Part shown: one piece after another, positions 44,870 to 56,640 of the stretch
Numbering within the stretch: the first letter of the stretch is position 1
How the letters are laid out: every line of letters begins with the position of its first letter
Source of the DNA: Cryptomeria japonica
Lineage: Eukaryota > Streptophyta > Pinopsida > Cupressales > Cupressaceae
Assembly: GCF_030272615.1 (NCBI RefSeq)
Contig: NC_081414.1
Span: 48,474,501-48,538,500, forward strand
Length of the DNA stretch: 64,000 nt
Direction: 5' to 3'
Translations under genes and position numbers: made by a program
Notes under the pieces: model-generated
What the model saw: only the letters and a program-made list of their open reading frames with translations
The model's database searches: none
What the model was told of the DNA's origin: nothing

Positions 44870-46110
44870 TGAACAAATTCTTCCTTTACAAAGGCTCTTC
44901 ATCTCCTCCGGTATGATAGAAAGATCTCCTCATCATCAACAATTCTCCATCTTCCGGTTTGTTGTATGATCTGGTGGGGTTTTCTTCCACCACTGCTGCT
45001 CTTTCGGTATTCTCTTTCTTCTTACACTCGAATGCACAATGTCTTTCTCCTCCACACTTATAGCAAGTTCCTCTAAATGTTCTCTTGTCTTTCCTTCCAA
45101 AATTCTCATTCCGATAGCCATCCAGTTCTCTCCTCCGATATAAATTTCTATCATCCTTCTAGTATGAATTACCTTCTTTATTCACTTCCTTTTCCTTATT
45201 CTGATCTATACTGGTTCCTATTCCTCTGATATATCCTCTTCCTCCTTTAAATCTTCCTCTCGTAAACCTTCCACCTCTGCCTCTCTGTCTCTGCTCATGT
45301 CTTTTGTTTAGCTTCTCTTCTGCCTTTAGGGCATACGGGTAAGCCTCTTCAACACTCTCCAATTTGATCAAACTGAGTTAATCTTGTATAGATATCCACA
45401 ATCCATTCAAATATCTTGCAACTTTTTCAACTTCATCATCAACATGTCTGGATCTGATGTTCAACTTGTAAAATTCTTCGATGTACTCCTTCACACTAGA
45501 TTCCTTCTGTCTCAAATTCTGTAACTTTCAGAACAAATTCACTTGATAATCAACTGACATAAACTTTTAATTCAACTTAGCAATCATCTGATCCCATGTC
45601 TTAATCTTCTCTTTGCCTCTTCTCTGTCTATCAACTTGCAAATTCTCCCACCAAATAGATGCATAACCTTTCAACCGGATACAAGTATATTTCACCTTCC
45701 TCTCTTTTGTAGTGATTTCAAAATAAAAATATTTCTCCATCTCTGATATCCAATCCATCAATTCATCTGAATCCAACTTACCATCATATTCCGGTGGGGT
45801 AAAATGAGGTTTAGTATTCGCCCTACTCAAAACCCTCAAAAACCTGTCCTCATCCGGATCAACCGTTAGTGCGTTTACTTGTTTTTTCAAGGCTTCTTCT
45901 CCTTCATATTCGCTTACATATTTGATATGTTAGCCTCTTCTCTGGGTTGTCTCCATGGCTTCCAACCAGGCTGCTATTCCTCACAACATCTCCATCACAA
46001 CAGGGTCTGCATTCCCATGCATTCCACCATTCGTAGCTCCTCTTCGCGTCATCATTCACGCCAGTCCTCTGTAGCTGCAAGTTAGATCTACAATCCACCA
46101 CCCTACAAAA
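44870..46110 (-). pseudogene. Chromovirus W gag
   Basis: Gag starts near 46050 (MMTRRGATNGGMHGNADPVV), breaks at a TGA after ~22 codons, and continues with KPHFTPPEYDGKLDSDELMD and STMKRKVKYTCIRLKGYASIWW-like capsid sequence at 45567-45890. A zinc knuckle CYKCGGERHCAFEC (CCHC complete) lies at ~45030-45075. Stops and frameshifts occur throughout. Confidence 0.82.
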
Positions 46111-46145
46111 AAATTTTTAGGACACACAACCTCCTCAGGAAACTT

Positions 46146-46158
46146 CACTCTGATACCA
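46146..46158 (-). other. Primer binding site of chromovirus W
   Basis: TGGTATCAGAGTG on the - strand, two bases from the LTR, complementary to initiator Met-tRNA. Confidence 0.9.
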
Positions 46159-46160
46159 CT

Positions 46161-46299
46161 TGAAGCAATCACCAGTTAGGAGGGACCTCAAAGAGATCAA
46201 TCTGGACTAGTCAATAAGAATAAACACAACGAAAACACAAAGATATGATGGAGGCAATGCATAAAAGATTGTTTTATTTCATGAAAATTGATTACAACC
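46161..46299 (-). repeat. 5' LTR of chromovirus W, first 139 bp
   Basis: Matches the start of the left LTR. At 46300 the match to 40931 onward stops and element X begins. Confidence 0.88.
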
Positions 46300-46892
46300 T
46301 ATAAAGTGGAAAATTGGATCCTAGTGACTCCCCACCTAGGAGAGGGAAAGGAAGCCACTAGGATGATTTTCACTTGGAAAGGAACTTTACATTCAAAAGA
46401 GGGGTTGAATCTGCCAGATCCAAATCCAAGGGAAATAAGGATGTGAATTCTGAGTGGATCTTTCCGAGAAATTTGGAGAAAAGTCATCGGGACCATGGCA
46501 AGAATGTACATGGTTCGCCACAAAATCCGTGAAATGAAAAGGGTTATTCCATCTCTCCAAATGAAGTCCGAACCTGCAATTACAACTATGCGCCTGCAAC
46601 CTACACACAAAAAAGAGAGGGGGAATGGTTGTGGATAGGGGTTTGCCTCAGTGAAACCCCGGTTGAGGAATCAACCTTGAAAGAAAGTAATTTCAAATGC
46701 TTGAATGTAAACAATGGAGATGTATACCTTGTAGATTTACAACTTGTTGATGATGATTTCTTTTCTTCTTAAATGTAACCACAAATGTTGTATGAAATGG
46801 CATGTAACATGACAAAACCCTAACACACACACATGCTTGCAAATGAATGTTGTAATGTTGCTCCCATGGATGAATGAAGAAGACTTGAATGC
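46300..46892 (-). repeat. 3' LTR of element X, outer part
   Basis: From TATAAAGTGGAAAATTGG it matches 63654 onward (TGTAAAGTGGAAAATTGG...) closely for about 150 bp, then the right copy has ~160 bp extra before the match resumes (AATTTGGAGAAAAGT). The first bases here are TA instead of TG. It is cut at ~46892 by copia 1. Confidence 0.8.
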
Positions 46893-48470
46893 TAGATGAT
46901 TATTCAAGGATGATGTCAGTAATGTTTTTAAAAGAAAAATCAGAAGCTTTTCAAATGTTTAAGTGGTACAAGGCTAGAGTTGAAAATGAAACAGGAAGAG
47001 AACTGAAATGTCTTAGATCGGATAGAGGAGGAGAGTTCACATCTAATGAGTTCAACCTATTTTGCAATGATCATGGTATTAAAAGACAAGTCTCTGCGTC
47101 GAGAACTCCAGAGGAGAATGGAATAGCTAAAAGAAGAAACAAATCTATTGTGGATTGTGCTAGAACACTGATGATTGGGAAGAAGGTTCCACAAACATTT
47201 TGGAGAGAAGAAATAAGCACAGTTGTTTACACATTGAATCGAGTTCAATTGAAGAAAGGTACTTTGAAGACACCTTATGAAATCTGGTATGGCAAGAAAC
47301 CTAATGTAAGTTACTTTAAGATCTTTGGAAGTAAATACTATGTTCATAAAGATGATAGAAATGGCAAGTTTGATCAGAAAAGTGAAGAAGGAACATTTCT
47401 AGGATATTCTTCTAGAAGCAAAGCATTTAAATGTCTGATCAAATCATCTAACAAAATAGTAGAGAGTGCAAATGTGAAAATTGATGAATTTGCAGAAAGA
47501 ACTGATGAAGGGAATTCCAAAGAACCGGAAGACTATGATGAATTTGTCTATGTGCAACCGAGAAATCCTACCAAGATGACTGTTGAAGAAAATGAGGAAG
47601 ATATCCAGTTACCGAGTGACGAAGAAGATCATACAGAGCCTACCGAGCCTGTATTAGCCAAGTATGTCAGAAGACACCATGCACCAAGTCAGATTATAGG
47701 AGATAAGTATGATCCAGTGATGACAAGGAACAAACTAAGACAAAACACATGTTTGATATCTGAATTTGAACCGAGAATAGTGAAGGAGGCATTTAACAGT
47801 GAAAATTGGATAAATGCTATGACTGAAGAGATTGATCAAATCAAGAAGAATGACACATGGACACTGGTTCCAAGACCGAAGGACAAAAATGTAATCGGTA
47901 CAAAGTGGATCTTCAGAAACAAGCTAAATGAGAAAGGTGAGGTCATTCGGAACAAAGCAAGATTGGTTTGCAAAGGTTATGCCCAAGAAGAAGGAATTGA
48001 TTATGGTGAGACTTTTGCACCTGTTACTAGACTTGAAGGAGTTAGAACATTGTTGGCAAATGCTGCTTTCAAAAACTTCAGGGTATATCAAATGGATGTC
48101 AAATCTGCATTTCTGAATGGAATATTAGAAGAATAAGTTTTCATTGAACAACCTGAAGGATTTGTTGATGACAATAATAAAGATTAGGTATGTAAATTGA
48201 ACAAAGCTTTATATGGTCTGAAACAAGCACCTAGAGCATGGTATGAAAGATTGCACTCTTATTTGATTAAGATTGGTTTTATAAGGACAAGTGAGAATAG
48301 CAACATGTACATGAAGAATGGTGAAAATGGAATACTAATCTCAGCCATATTTGTTGATGATATTATATTTTGTGGAAATGACTCTTTATGCAAGAACTTT
48401 GGAAATGAAATGAGAAAAGAATTTGAGATGTCATTAATCTGTGAGATAAAGTATTTTATAGGCTTATAGA
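46893..48470 (+). pseudogene. Copia 1 integrase (part) and reverse transcriptase
   Basis: A frame of ~415 codons runs from the integrase core ([20 protein letters not shown]) into RT ([35 protein letters not shown]) and ends at TAA 48134, where copia 2 has GAA. The integrase Glu motif reads NGIAKRRNK in place of GIAERRNK, so the catalytic Glu is Lys. RT continues after TAG 48187 with LNKALYGLKQAPRAWYERL and catalytic FVDDIIF. Confidence 0.92.
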
Positions 48471-49300
48471 TACTGCAAATGAAAAATGAGACTTCATTAC
48501 TCAATCCAAATACATAAAGGAAATCTTGAAGAAGTTTGGAATGGAGGATTCAAAGCCAGTAAGTACTCCTATGACTACCAACTGCAAACTATCAAAGAAT
48601 GATGAATCTGCATCTGTTGATGAGACACTCTACCGATCCATGATTGGAAAAATATAATATGTTGTTCACAACAGACCAGATATAGCGCATGGAGTAGGTA
48701 TTGTTGCAAGATTCTTTGTAGATCCTAAGGAAATACACATGACAACAATCAAAAGAATTTTCAGATACTTGAAAGGCACCGAAGATTATGGCTTAGTATA
48801 TTAGAAAGGAAATGATTTTGATCTAAAAGTTTATACTGATGCTGATTGGGCAGGCAACATTGATGACAGAAAAAGAACAAGTGGAGGAGCTTTCTTAGGA
48901 GAAAGACTAGTGAGTTGGCTTAGCAAGAAACAAGGATGTGTTTCTCAATCAACAGCCGAAGCTGAATATGTTGCAGTAGCACTGAATTGTACCAACATTG
49001 CATGGATCAAACAACTATTGGAAGGTATAAATGAGAGAGTTATCGAGCCAGTAACTATATTATGTGACAATACTGGTGCCATTAATATTTCAAAGAACCC
49101 TATTATGCACTCTAAGACAAAGCACATATCCATCAAATATCATTATCTTAGAGAAGAAGCTCAAGAGAAGAAAGTGGTGTTGGAATATGTTAACTCAAAG
49201 GAACGGATAGCTGATATCTTCACCAAGCCACTACCTAAGGACACTTTTGAATATCTCAGAAGTAAGTTAGGGGTCCTACCCCTATCTTTTACTCACTGAC
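48471..49300 (+). pseudogene. Copia 1 RNase H
   Basis: It contains VYTDADWAGNIDDRKR, SWLSKKQGCVSQSTAEAEYV, CDNTGAINISKNP and KTKHISIKYHYLREE, the copia RNase H set, and ends DIFTKPLPKDTFEYLRSKLG. Relative to copia 2 one base is missing near 48490 (shifting the frame) and codons in the FFLG and LQYVV areas are altered. TAG stops sit at 48467 and ~48803. Confidence 0.9.
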
Positions 49301-49816
49301 CGAGTTTGCTGAAAGCATCACTTCGATGAGTCTATTGAATATCTTTTGGGGAGCTGATGCTGGAGTGATACACTTTAGAATGTTTTTCTGAAAGTGTACT
49401 GAAAATAATAATGGGATAATCCAGAAAATGATACAGGGAACAGGAATTGTAAACAAATGCTCTGACCGAGACTCAGTTGATACACAACAATAGGAAACAA
49501 CTTCTTCCAGACAAAAATTATGTTTTAGTTCTATTCTTTTTGGCATTGTTGTCAAAGGGGGAGAAGACCAAGAAGGAGAACCAAGAAAGAGAAGACCTAC
49601 CGAGGGGGAGAAGACCAAGAAGGAGAAGATCTACCAAAAGGGGAGAAGACCTGAGAAGACTGAGAGAAGACTACAGATTGAAATAAAGACTGAAAATAGA
49701 AGAGAAGTCTGATGTATGGGGGAGAGCATTTCACCATTTCAGAATCACAGCAATCTGGATTTTTTTTTTTAAAGGTCAAATCAATTGGTTTTGCCATCAA
49801 TGCCAAAGGGGGAGAT
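49301..49816 (+). other. Copia 1 3' UTR and polypurine tract
   Basis: Between the pol end and the LTR lie several purine-rich tracts (AAAGGGGGAGAAGACCAAGAA and relatives at 49553-49660). The true polypurine tract AAAGGGGGAGAT is at 49805-49816, directly before the LTR start TGTTGGCA. Confidence 0.8.
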
Positions 49817-51313
49817 TGTTGGCAATATTACAAGGATATTGAGAAGGTTGTTGATGGTTATGGACATAACTGATTAAAGATGTTTTACTATCTTGATATT
49901 ATTATTTTGTCATTGATGTCAAGAAATTGATTTTCTAATTCAGTATGATGTTACTATATCTTAAGAAATATGATATGAAGATTATAAAGAAGTCGGTAAA
50001 GACATAGGAAAGAATATGATGAATAAGGGGATAAGTTATTCAATGGGCAACTCTACCAAGTTAGACAATGATGAGATCTTGATGTTTTAGATTGTTTTAA
50101 CATCATACATATGTTGTAAAATGTAAAGGTTAATACTATACTGTGTTATCAAGCAAGGAACCTAGTCGGTAAACCCTAAGGAACCTAGTCGGTAAACCCT
50201 AAGGTTATCGCAGCCGGTTAATGAAGACAGAATGTCTACCGAGTGAAGTTTAGTATTCACCGAGTTGTAACCAAGATATAACAAAATGCATTTAATATTT
50301 ACATGTGATATTTAATGAAAGATGCTGATGAGCTGGAACGGATCAATGATTAGCAAGCCGTGGAAGAAGTTTGTTAACCAATCTAAGGCAATGGAAAGTC
50401 AGCAAGAAGATCTACAACTCAGATTGAACCACATTACCCTAACACAAGTTTCAAGGTGAATGTGCAAGTTCCAAGGCGGGATAAAACATTTTCAGATCGA
50501 AAGATACAATGAACCTGGACAAGATTGAAGATCTGATGGCTATGATTGATCATGGGAAACGTTATCAAGGAGATTAAGCGGTTAGAAGATTGTTTATAAA
50601 TAAGGAACTATTGATAAACAATGGATGCGGGCAAGTGTATGCACAGGGATGCTACATAGTGATTACCGAGCACAGAAGCTTGAAGACCTGTTAGAATAAC
50701 AAAGTATTGATGCCTAGCAAATAGACAAGATTAGTTCTATGTCTAGATTGTATTGAACAAATAGGAATCTGCTTTAGCATTTCAGATGTGAAGTTGCAGA
50801 TAGATTGTATTACTGTTATTTTATGAAAGTGACAGGAAATCTCTTAACCGAGTGGACTTAACAGTCTTATATGTGAATCCTCTAACAAGGTGACATTCTG
50901 ATTGAGTGTTTGAAATCCTTTGATAAGGTCTCTTCTAACAAAGTGAAGATCCTAACAGATCTGAGGGAAATCCCTTAACCGGGTCACATCTAGCAATGTG
51001 TTTTGTAATCTTTAACAGGATTTGCTTTTAACCGAGCATACTCTAGAAGAGTATATTTCTTAGTGGGTCCAAAATCCCACAGTGGTTTTTCCCTATTTGG
51101 GTTTCCACATTAAATTTGGTGTTATGAGGTTTATATTGTTCATATGCTTTTGAGTTTGCATGTTTGACAGTTTTTGTTATATGACTGATATACATGTTAC
51201 CGAGGTTGAATTTGATGTTTTTATGGATGATTAAGTTTTTATGATTCACCCCCCCCCCCCTCTCATCTTGTTGGCTATTGGATCTATACTTATATTAAGT
51301 ATCAGAACTATCA
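49817..51313 (+). repeat. 3' LTR of copia 1
   Basis: 1497 bp, TGTTGGCA...ACTATCA. A TATA box TATAAATA is at 50595-50602. Two copies of the 23-bp unit GGAACCTAGTCGGTAAACCC-TAA lie near 50157-50203. A C10 run is at 51249-51258. Confidence 0.93.
50595..50602 (+). promoter_or_regulatory. TATA box in LTR of copia 1
   Basis: GTTTATAAATAAGG, at the same place in all three copia LTRs of this family. Confidence 0.6.
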
Positions 51314-51350
51314 GTTAAAATTGTAGGGGTCATAATTTTATGACACTATA
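51314..51350 (-). repeat. 3' LTR of element X, inner end
   Basis: Thirty-seven bases between copia 1 and a polypurine tract. On the - strand an LTR would start near TATAGTGTCATAAA (TG changed to TA). The assignment to X rests on the polypurine tract and the gag remains that follow. Confidence 0.5.
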
Positions 51351-53745
51351 TTTAGCCCCCACTTTAGCGGGAGTATGGCTTACACCACTACTGCGATAAA
51401 GTAGAAGAAAAGAGAGAGATGAAGATGAGAGACGCAAAGAAATGCCACAAGGAGTATAAGACACCACCAATATTGAGGAGAAAAAATCCCCCAATCTTAG
51501 GGTCTCAACTCACGCCAACATATGCAAGAGCACACAAAACAAAAAGGCGCAAGACACACAAAAACAAAGACAAAGTGCAAAAAGACACATGACAAGAAAA
51601 AGAAATAAGACAACAAACTAAATAGCTGAAGAGATCTTGAGCTCAGATGTATCAACAACTAATCAGGACACAAAGACCAATGCCATCACATAAACACGAG
51701 CAACCATATAAAAGAGAAAAGAAAACATCATCCATGAACTATCAATAGTAAAACTATGAGTTCATGAGAGGAAGAAGAGAGATAACATGAATACACACTT
51801 TGTTGATCCATGAGAAGAAAAGAGAAGAAGAAAGAAACCATGGACATCTCACCCCTAAAACTAGGTGATCCATGGAGAGAAGGACATGAAAAATCTCGCC
51901 CCTAGAGCCTGCCTAGGTGATCCATGTAAAGAGAGAGAGTGACAACACCTTTAGTTCCACTCAACCTCATGCGTGTGTGTGCAAGTGAGGTTCAAAGCGT
52001 CTCATAGGAGTCTATGCCTGAGTACGCTACAACCTGTATAGAATGTATAGTACAAGTGTCAAGAAAGGTGTGATATCTCACTCTAAGAGACTGTGCTTTG
52101 GTTTTGAGAATAATCACCCTGCATAAAAGAAAAAGTGGCATCATCTTGCTCTAAGAGACCGTGCTCTGGTTCTGAGAATGACCTACTGTACAAGAGAAAA
52201 GTGACGACATCTTGCTCTAAGAGATTTCCCTCTGGTTCCAAGAATGTCTCACTATACAAGAAAAAGAAGTGAAGACATCTCGCTCTAAGAGACCGTGCTC
52301 TAGTTCTGAGAATGACCCACTATACAAAAAGTGATGACATCTTTCTCTAAGAGGTTTTCCTCTGGTTCCAAGAATGTCCCACTATTGAAATGCATGAGAT
52401 AAGTATAGTACAAAGGAGCGGTGTGGGTGCTCCCCCCTTAAGATGTCAACATAGGATAATGGTGATATCTTAAGAAAAGTAGAACAAGGATACCTACCTT
52501 CATCACAAAGAAGATATCTGCTATGCAACAATGTCATAAATCCAAGCAAGAGAGGGAGTACTCTTCAAGCAAGGATAAGATAGTTGAAAAGAGATATCTT
52601 GTTGTAAGTGTAAAGGCGATCCTTGAAGGAGAATAGATCTTTGTTCAAAAGACATATACCCCCAAGAGGAGTTGTCTTAGACAAATATAACATCTTCTAG
52701 AACAAGAGAAGGAAAGAACAAGAATGCAATCCTTCTATTTCTAGGTGAACAAGATTCTTGATGAGGGATGACTCACTTTTATCCCCCAGAGGGATGGGTG
52801 AATTTATCATAGATGTACATTACCAAGTGTGAGAGAGGTTGTAGTCAAGGATATATACCTCTTGTATATGAGAGAATCCTTGAGCCAACAACCAATAATT
52901 TCACACAAGGAATGACATCAAGTAATAGAATTCACACCATCCAATTAATTGGAAAAAGTGGATCCCTAGAGAAAGAGAGAGAGAAGGATCATTACCCCCC
53001 AAGCTAAGGGACAATGAGAAGAGCTTACACAATCTACTAGAGAAAGATTAAACATAAGAAAATGTGCAATGAACTTACATGACCACATGCAAGATTAGTA
53101 AATGTAAAATACATGTCTCAAGATGTGGTAATCTTCGAAAGGAAGAGAGAAAAAAACATCATAGATTTCCCAAGGGGGATTAATCATAAAAGAATACCAT
53201 TGTTAGAAATGATAATCACATATGAAAAATACAGCCCCTAAAATAAATAATGATAAATGAGAAAGAAAGAAAGGGAAAGGAGTGAAAATCTTTGCCCCCC
53301 AAGTGAGGAGAACAAGGAGAAACATTACACATTTTCTGATGGTGAAATTTTTTAAGTGATATGTCGTCCTATTGAAATAAATCCTCTCAAGGAAAGGATA
53401 CATACTTCTTAAGAGATCATTCCCTGCTAAGGGGCATATCATACTTGAGAATAATCGAAACCACATAAGAGGTAATATTCTGAAGAGAATAAAGGAAATA
53501 GAAGAAGTGCAATACTCATTAAAAGATACCCCTCTCAAGCAAAGAGGAAAACCAAAGAACAATTATATGCTCACATAAGAATAACCCTATGCAAGAAAAG
53601 AAATCTAATAAAGAATGATGCACAAGGATAGAGATAAATGTATAGAAAGAAGAAGAAAAAATGGACTTCATTTTTCTGCCCCAAAGTATGTTAAAGTGAA
53701 AAAATACCACCACTAATGATAAAGAGCCACCATTAAATGGGCTAA
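51351..53745 (-). other. Non-coding interior of element X
   Basis: It opens with a polypurine tract (- strand CCCGCTAAAGTGGGGGCTAAA) at the LTR edge. No RT, RNase H or integrase motif is found on either strand, although pol should lie here in an autonomous gypsy element. There is a ~66-bp tandem array at 52081-52390 and several CCCCC(A/T)AAG(T/C)(G/T)AGG-like words (52663, 52997, 53297). Confidence 0.6.
52070..52390. repeat. ~66-bp tandem array, five units
   Basis: CTCTAAGAG occurs at 52081, 52149, 52215, 52283 and 52345; each unit continues with GTGCTCTGGTTCTGAGAATG-like or TTTTCCTCTGGTTCCAAGAA-like sequence and a CACTATACAA block. The two sub-types alternate, hinting at a ~130-bp higher-order unit. 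Confidence 0.85.
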
Positions 53746-54093
53746 TTATTCCATAGGGTGAAGAGCAACATGAAGGGAAAAGAAGTGCTTAAGGCACGAT
53801 GTTTTTACCAAGAAATACAACCAGATCTTTTGTGAGACAAATGTGTGCAAGATCATCTTGTAGTTGAACAAATTTCTTAAATGCATAACATTTTCCAATA
53901 GAATGTGAATATAAATCATGAAAAATGCAATATTCATACCTTTCACTTGCTTAAGATTTTTGTTTTTATTTTGAGGAGGAAAGATAACATTCTTGTCATA
54001 TTTCAACCTCCAATAGATTCTTGCATCTAATATGTCAGGATGGTAAATATCATCTTCCCATGAAGAAGAAGGTTTGTTAGGAGAAAAAGTTTC
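53746..54093 (-). pseudogene. Element X gag-like frame, second zinc knuckle
   Basis: The frame continues from 61888 (right of copia 2) across the insertion. It reads FSPNKPSSSWEDDIYHPDIL and, after a frame change near 53950, CIFHDLYSHSIGKC followed by FKKFVQLQDDLAHI. The knuckle is of the C-x2-H-x4-H-x4-C type, as in element Z. No protease motif follows. Confidence 0.7.
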
Positions 54094-54434
54094 TGTTGGC
54101 AATGTTACAAGGATATTGAGAAGGTTGTTGATGATTATGGACATAACTGATTAAAGATGTTTTACTATCTTAATATTATTATTTTGTCATTGATGTCAAG
54201 AAATTGATTTTCTAATTCAGTATGATGTTGCCATATCTTAAGAAATATGATATGAAGATTATAAAGAAGTCGGTAAAGACATAGGAAAGAATATGATGAG
54301 TAAGGGGATAAGTTATCCAATGGGCAACTCTACCGAGTCAGACAATGATGAGATCTTGATGTTTTAGATTGTTTTAACATCATACATATGTTGTAAAATG
54401 TAAAGGTTAATACTATACTGTGTTATCAAGCAAG

Positions 54435-54526
54435 GAACCTAGTCGGTAAACCCTAAGGAACCTAGTCGGTAAACCCTAAGGAACCTAGTCGGTAAACCCT
54501 AAGGAACCTAGTCGGTAAACCATAAG
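54435..54526 (+). repeat. 23-bp tandem array in LTR of copia 2
   Basis: Four units of GGAACCTAGTCGGTAAACC(C/A)TAA, versus two in the 3' LTR (from 60733) and two in copia 1. The last unit has a C-to-A change. Confidence 0.92.
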
Positions 54527-54916
54527 GTTATCACAGTCAGTTAATGAAGACATAATGTCTACCGAGTAAAGTTTAGTATTCACCGAGTTGTAATCGAGCT
54601 ATAACAGAATCATTTAATGTTTACATGTGACATTTAATGAAAGATGCTGATGAGCTGGAACGGATCAATGATTGGCAAGCCGTGGAAGAAGTTTGTTAAC
54701 AAATCTAATGCAATGGAAAGTCGGCAAGAAGATCTACAGCTCAGATTAAACCACATTACCCTAACACAAGTTCCAAGGTGAATGTGCAAGTTCTAAGGCG
54801 GGGTAAAACATTTTCAGATCGAAAGATACAATGAACCTGGACAAGATTGAAGATCTGATGGCTATGATTGATCATGGGATATGTGATCAAGGAGATTAAG
54901 CGGTTAGAAGATTGTT

Positions 54917-54924
54917 TATAAATA
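54917..54924 (+). promoter_or_regulatory. TATA box in 5' LTR of copia 2
   Basis: GTTTATAAATAAGG about 820 bp into the LTR; the 3' LTR copy is at 61170-61177. Confidence 0.65.
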
Positions 54925-55635
54925 AGGAACTGTTGATAAACAATGGATGCAGGCAAGTGTATGCACAGGGATGCTACATAGTGATTACCGAGCACATAAG
55001 CTTGAAGACCTGTTAGAATAACAGAGTATTGATGCCCAATAGATAGACAAGATTAGTTCTATGTCTAGATTGTATTGAACAAATAGGAATCTGCTTTAGC
55101 ATTTTAGATGTGAAGTTGCAGATATATTGTATTACTGTTATTTTGTGAAAGTGACAGGAAATCTCTTAACCGAGTGGACTTAATAGTCTTATATGTAAAT
55201 CCTCTAACAAGGTGACATTCTGATTGAGTGTTTGAAATCCTTTGACAAGGTCACTTCTAACAAAGTGAAGATCCTAACAGATATGAGGGAATTCCCTTAA
55301 CCGGGTCACATCTAGCAATGTGTTTTGTAATCTTTAATAGGATTTGCTTTTAACCGAGCATACTCTAGAAGAGTATATTTCTTAATGGGTCTGAAATCCC
55401 ACAGTGGTTTTTCCCTATTTGGGTTTCCACGTTAAATCTGGTGTTATGAGGTTTATATTGTTCATATGCTTTTTGAGTTTGCATGTTTGATAGTTTTTGT
55501 TATATGACTGATATATATGTTACTGAGGTTGAATCTGATGTTTTTATGGATGATTAAGTTTGTATGATTCACCCCCCTCCTCTCATCTTGTTGTCTATTG
55601 GATCTGTACTTATATTAAGTATCAGAACTATCAAT

Positions 55636-55647
55636 TGGTATCAGAGC
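55636..55647 (+). other. Primer binding site of copia 2
   Basis: TGGTATCAGAGC, a perfect initiator Met-tRNA complement, two bases after the LTR end. Confidence 0.95.
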
Positions 55648-55697
55648 TTTGGACTCCGAAAGGAAAGTTTAAAGGCACTTGAGTTAAAGATCCAAAG

Positions 55698-56640
55698 ATG
55701 TGTAAGAGGGATGCACCTAAGGTGAATAAGTCAAGTTTCTCTACATGGTAGAAAAGGATGAAGCTACATCTATCAGGAGTTGGAGAATATGCTTTATACT
55801 ATCTGGAGAATGATTTTGTTGCACCGAGCACCTATCCATTGACTATGGAAGAGATAAAGGCGAAGCAAGAACATATTCAAGCAATGATTGAAATAACATC
55901 TGCATTGACCGATTCTGAGTTTAATGATCTAGAAGGCTGCAATGATGCAAAGGCAATGTGGACTAAGCTCATATTTGTATATGGAGGAGATGAACATGTT
56001 CAAAGAGCAAAAGTTGATAGTGTAAGAGGACAACTTGAATCTATGAGGATGAATGAAGGTGAGAACATAACCCAGTACAGTACAAGACTAAAGGAGATTG
56101 TAAATTAAATCAAAGGAGCAGGAGGAACTATTGAAGAAAAGGATGTGACAAGTAAGTTGTTAAGAACCCTTCTACCGGCCTATGCAATCTGAGTCTCTGC
56201 AATCAATGAATTGAGGTCTGTACCTAATATGCCAGTTTCCTTGGTTGCTACTATTGGTAAGCTACATGCATTTGAGTTAAGTAATTTTGATAACAGTGGG
56301 TCATCGGTAAATAAAGTTGAATCTACATTTAGTTCTTTTCATCTGAATGAATCTAATGATTACAATGAAAGAAAGTATAAGTAGTCTGAAGGAGATCACA
56401 GTGGAGCAAGTGAAAGATTTCAGAAGAACATGGAGGAGGTACACAAACTGTATGAAGAAATCAGAAAGCAAGAAGAGTTTGAAGCACTATTGGCCAAAAG
56501 GTTACCGAGAGGCAAAGGTAAGTATAAAGGAAAACTACCTTTGAAATGTTTCAACTATGATAAGATTGGACATATGGCTTCTAACTGTCCTGACAAAGAT
56601 TTCACTGAAAAGAGAGATTACCAAGATGACAGATAGAAAG
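55698..56640 (+). pseudogene. Copia 2 gag
   Basis: Likely start ATG 55698 (MCKRDAPKVNKSSF). The UBN2-type gag includes DSEFNDLEGCNDAKAMWTKL and RAKVDSVRGQLESMRMNEGE. The zinc knuckle at ~56550-56592 reads CFNYDKIGHMASNC, so the second Cys is Tyr. In-frame stops: TAG ~55749, TAA 56106, TGA ~56190, TAG ~56382, TAG ~56634. Confidence 0.9.

Larger units (their letters stand above)
40792..46299 (-). mobile_element. Chromovirus W (Ty3/gypsy), right LTR interrupted
   Basis: The left LTR starts TGAAGCATTCACC at 40792 and the right LTR starts TGAAGCAATCACC at 46161; about 139 bp of the right copy is seen before element X begins at 46300, and the rest should lie beyond the window. The interior holds gag, protease, RT, RNase H, integrase and a chromodomain on the - strand. 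The PBS is for initiator Met-tRNA. It is inserted in the PMD frame of element Y. Confidence 0.9.
46893..51313 (+). mobile_element. Copia element 1, 5'-truncated, with 3' LTR
   Basis: It matches copia 2 from 57472 to 61887 along its whole length, with small differences. The left edge cuts into the integrase core, so the 5' LTR, gag, protease and half of integrase are missing. The 3' end is a normal LTR. As the left end is not an LTR there is no TSD to check; deletion after insertion is the simplest explanation. Confidence 0.93.
54094..55633 (+). repeat. 5' LTR of copia 2
   Basis: TGTTGGCAATG...ACTATCA. TATA box TATAAATA at 54917-54924. Four 23-bp GGAACCTAGTCGGTAAACC units at 54435-54526. Confidence 0.95.

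Noticed and set aside
54435-54526. Telomere-like AAACCCTAA words in copia LTR repeats
   Set aside because: Only one CCCTAA per 23-bp unit and no TTTAGGG tandem; it is part of the LTR repeat unit.
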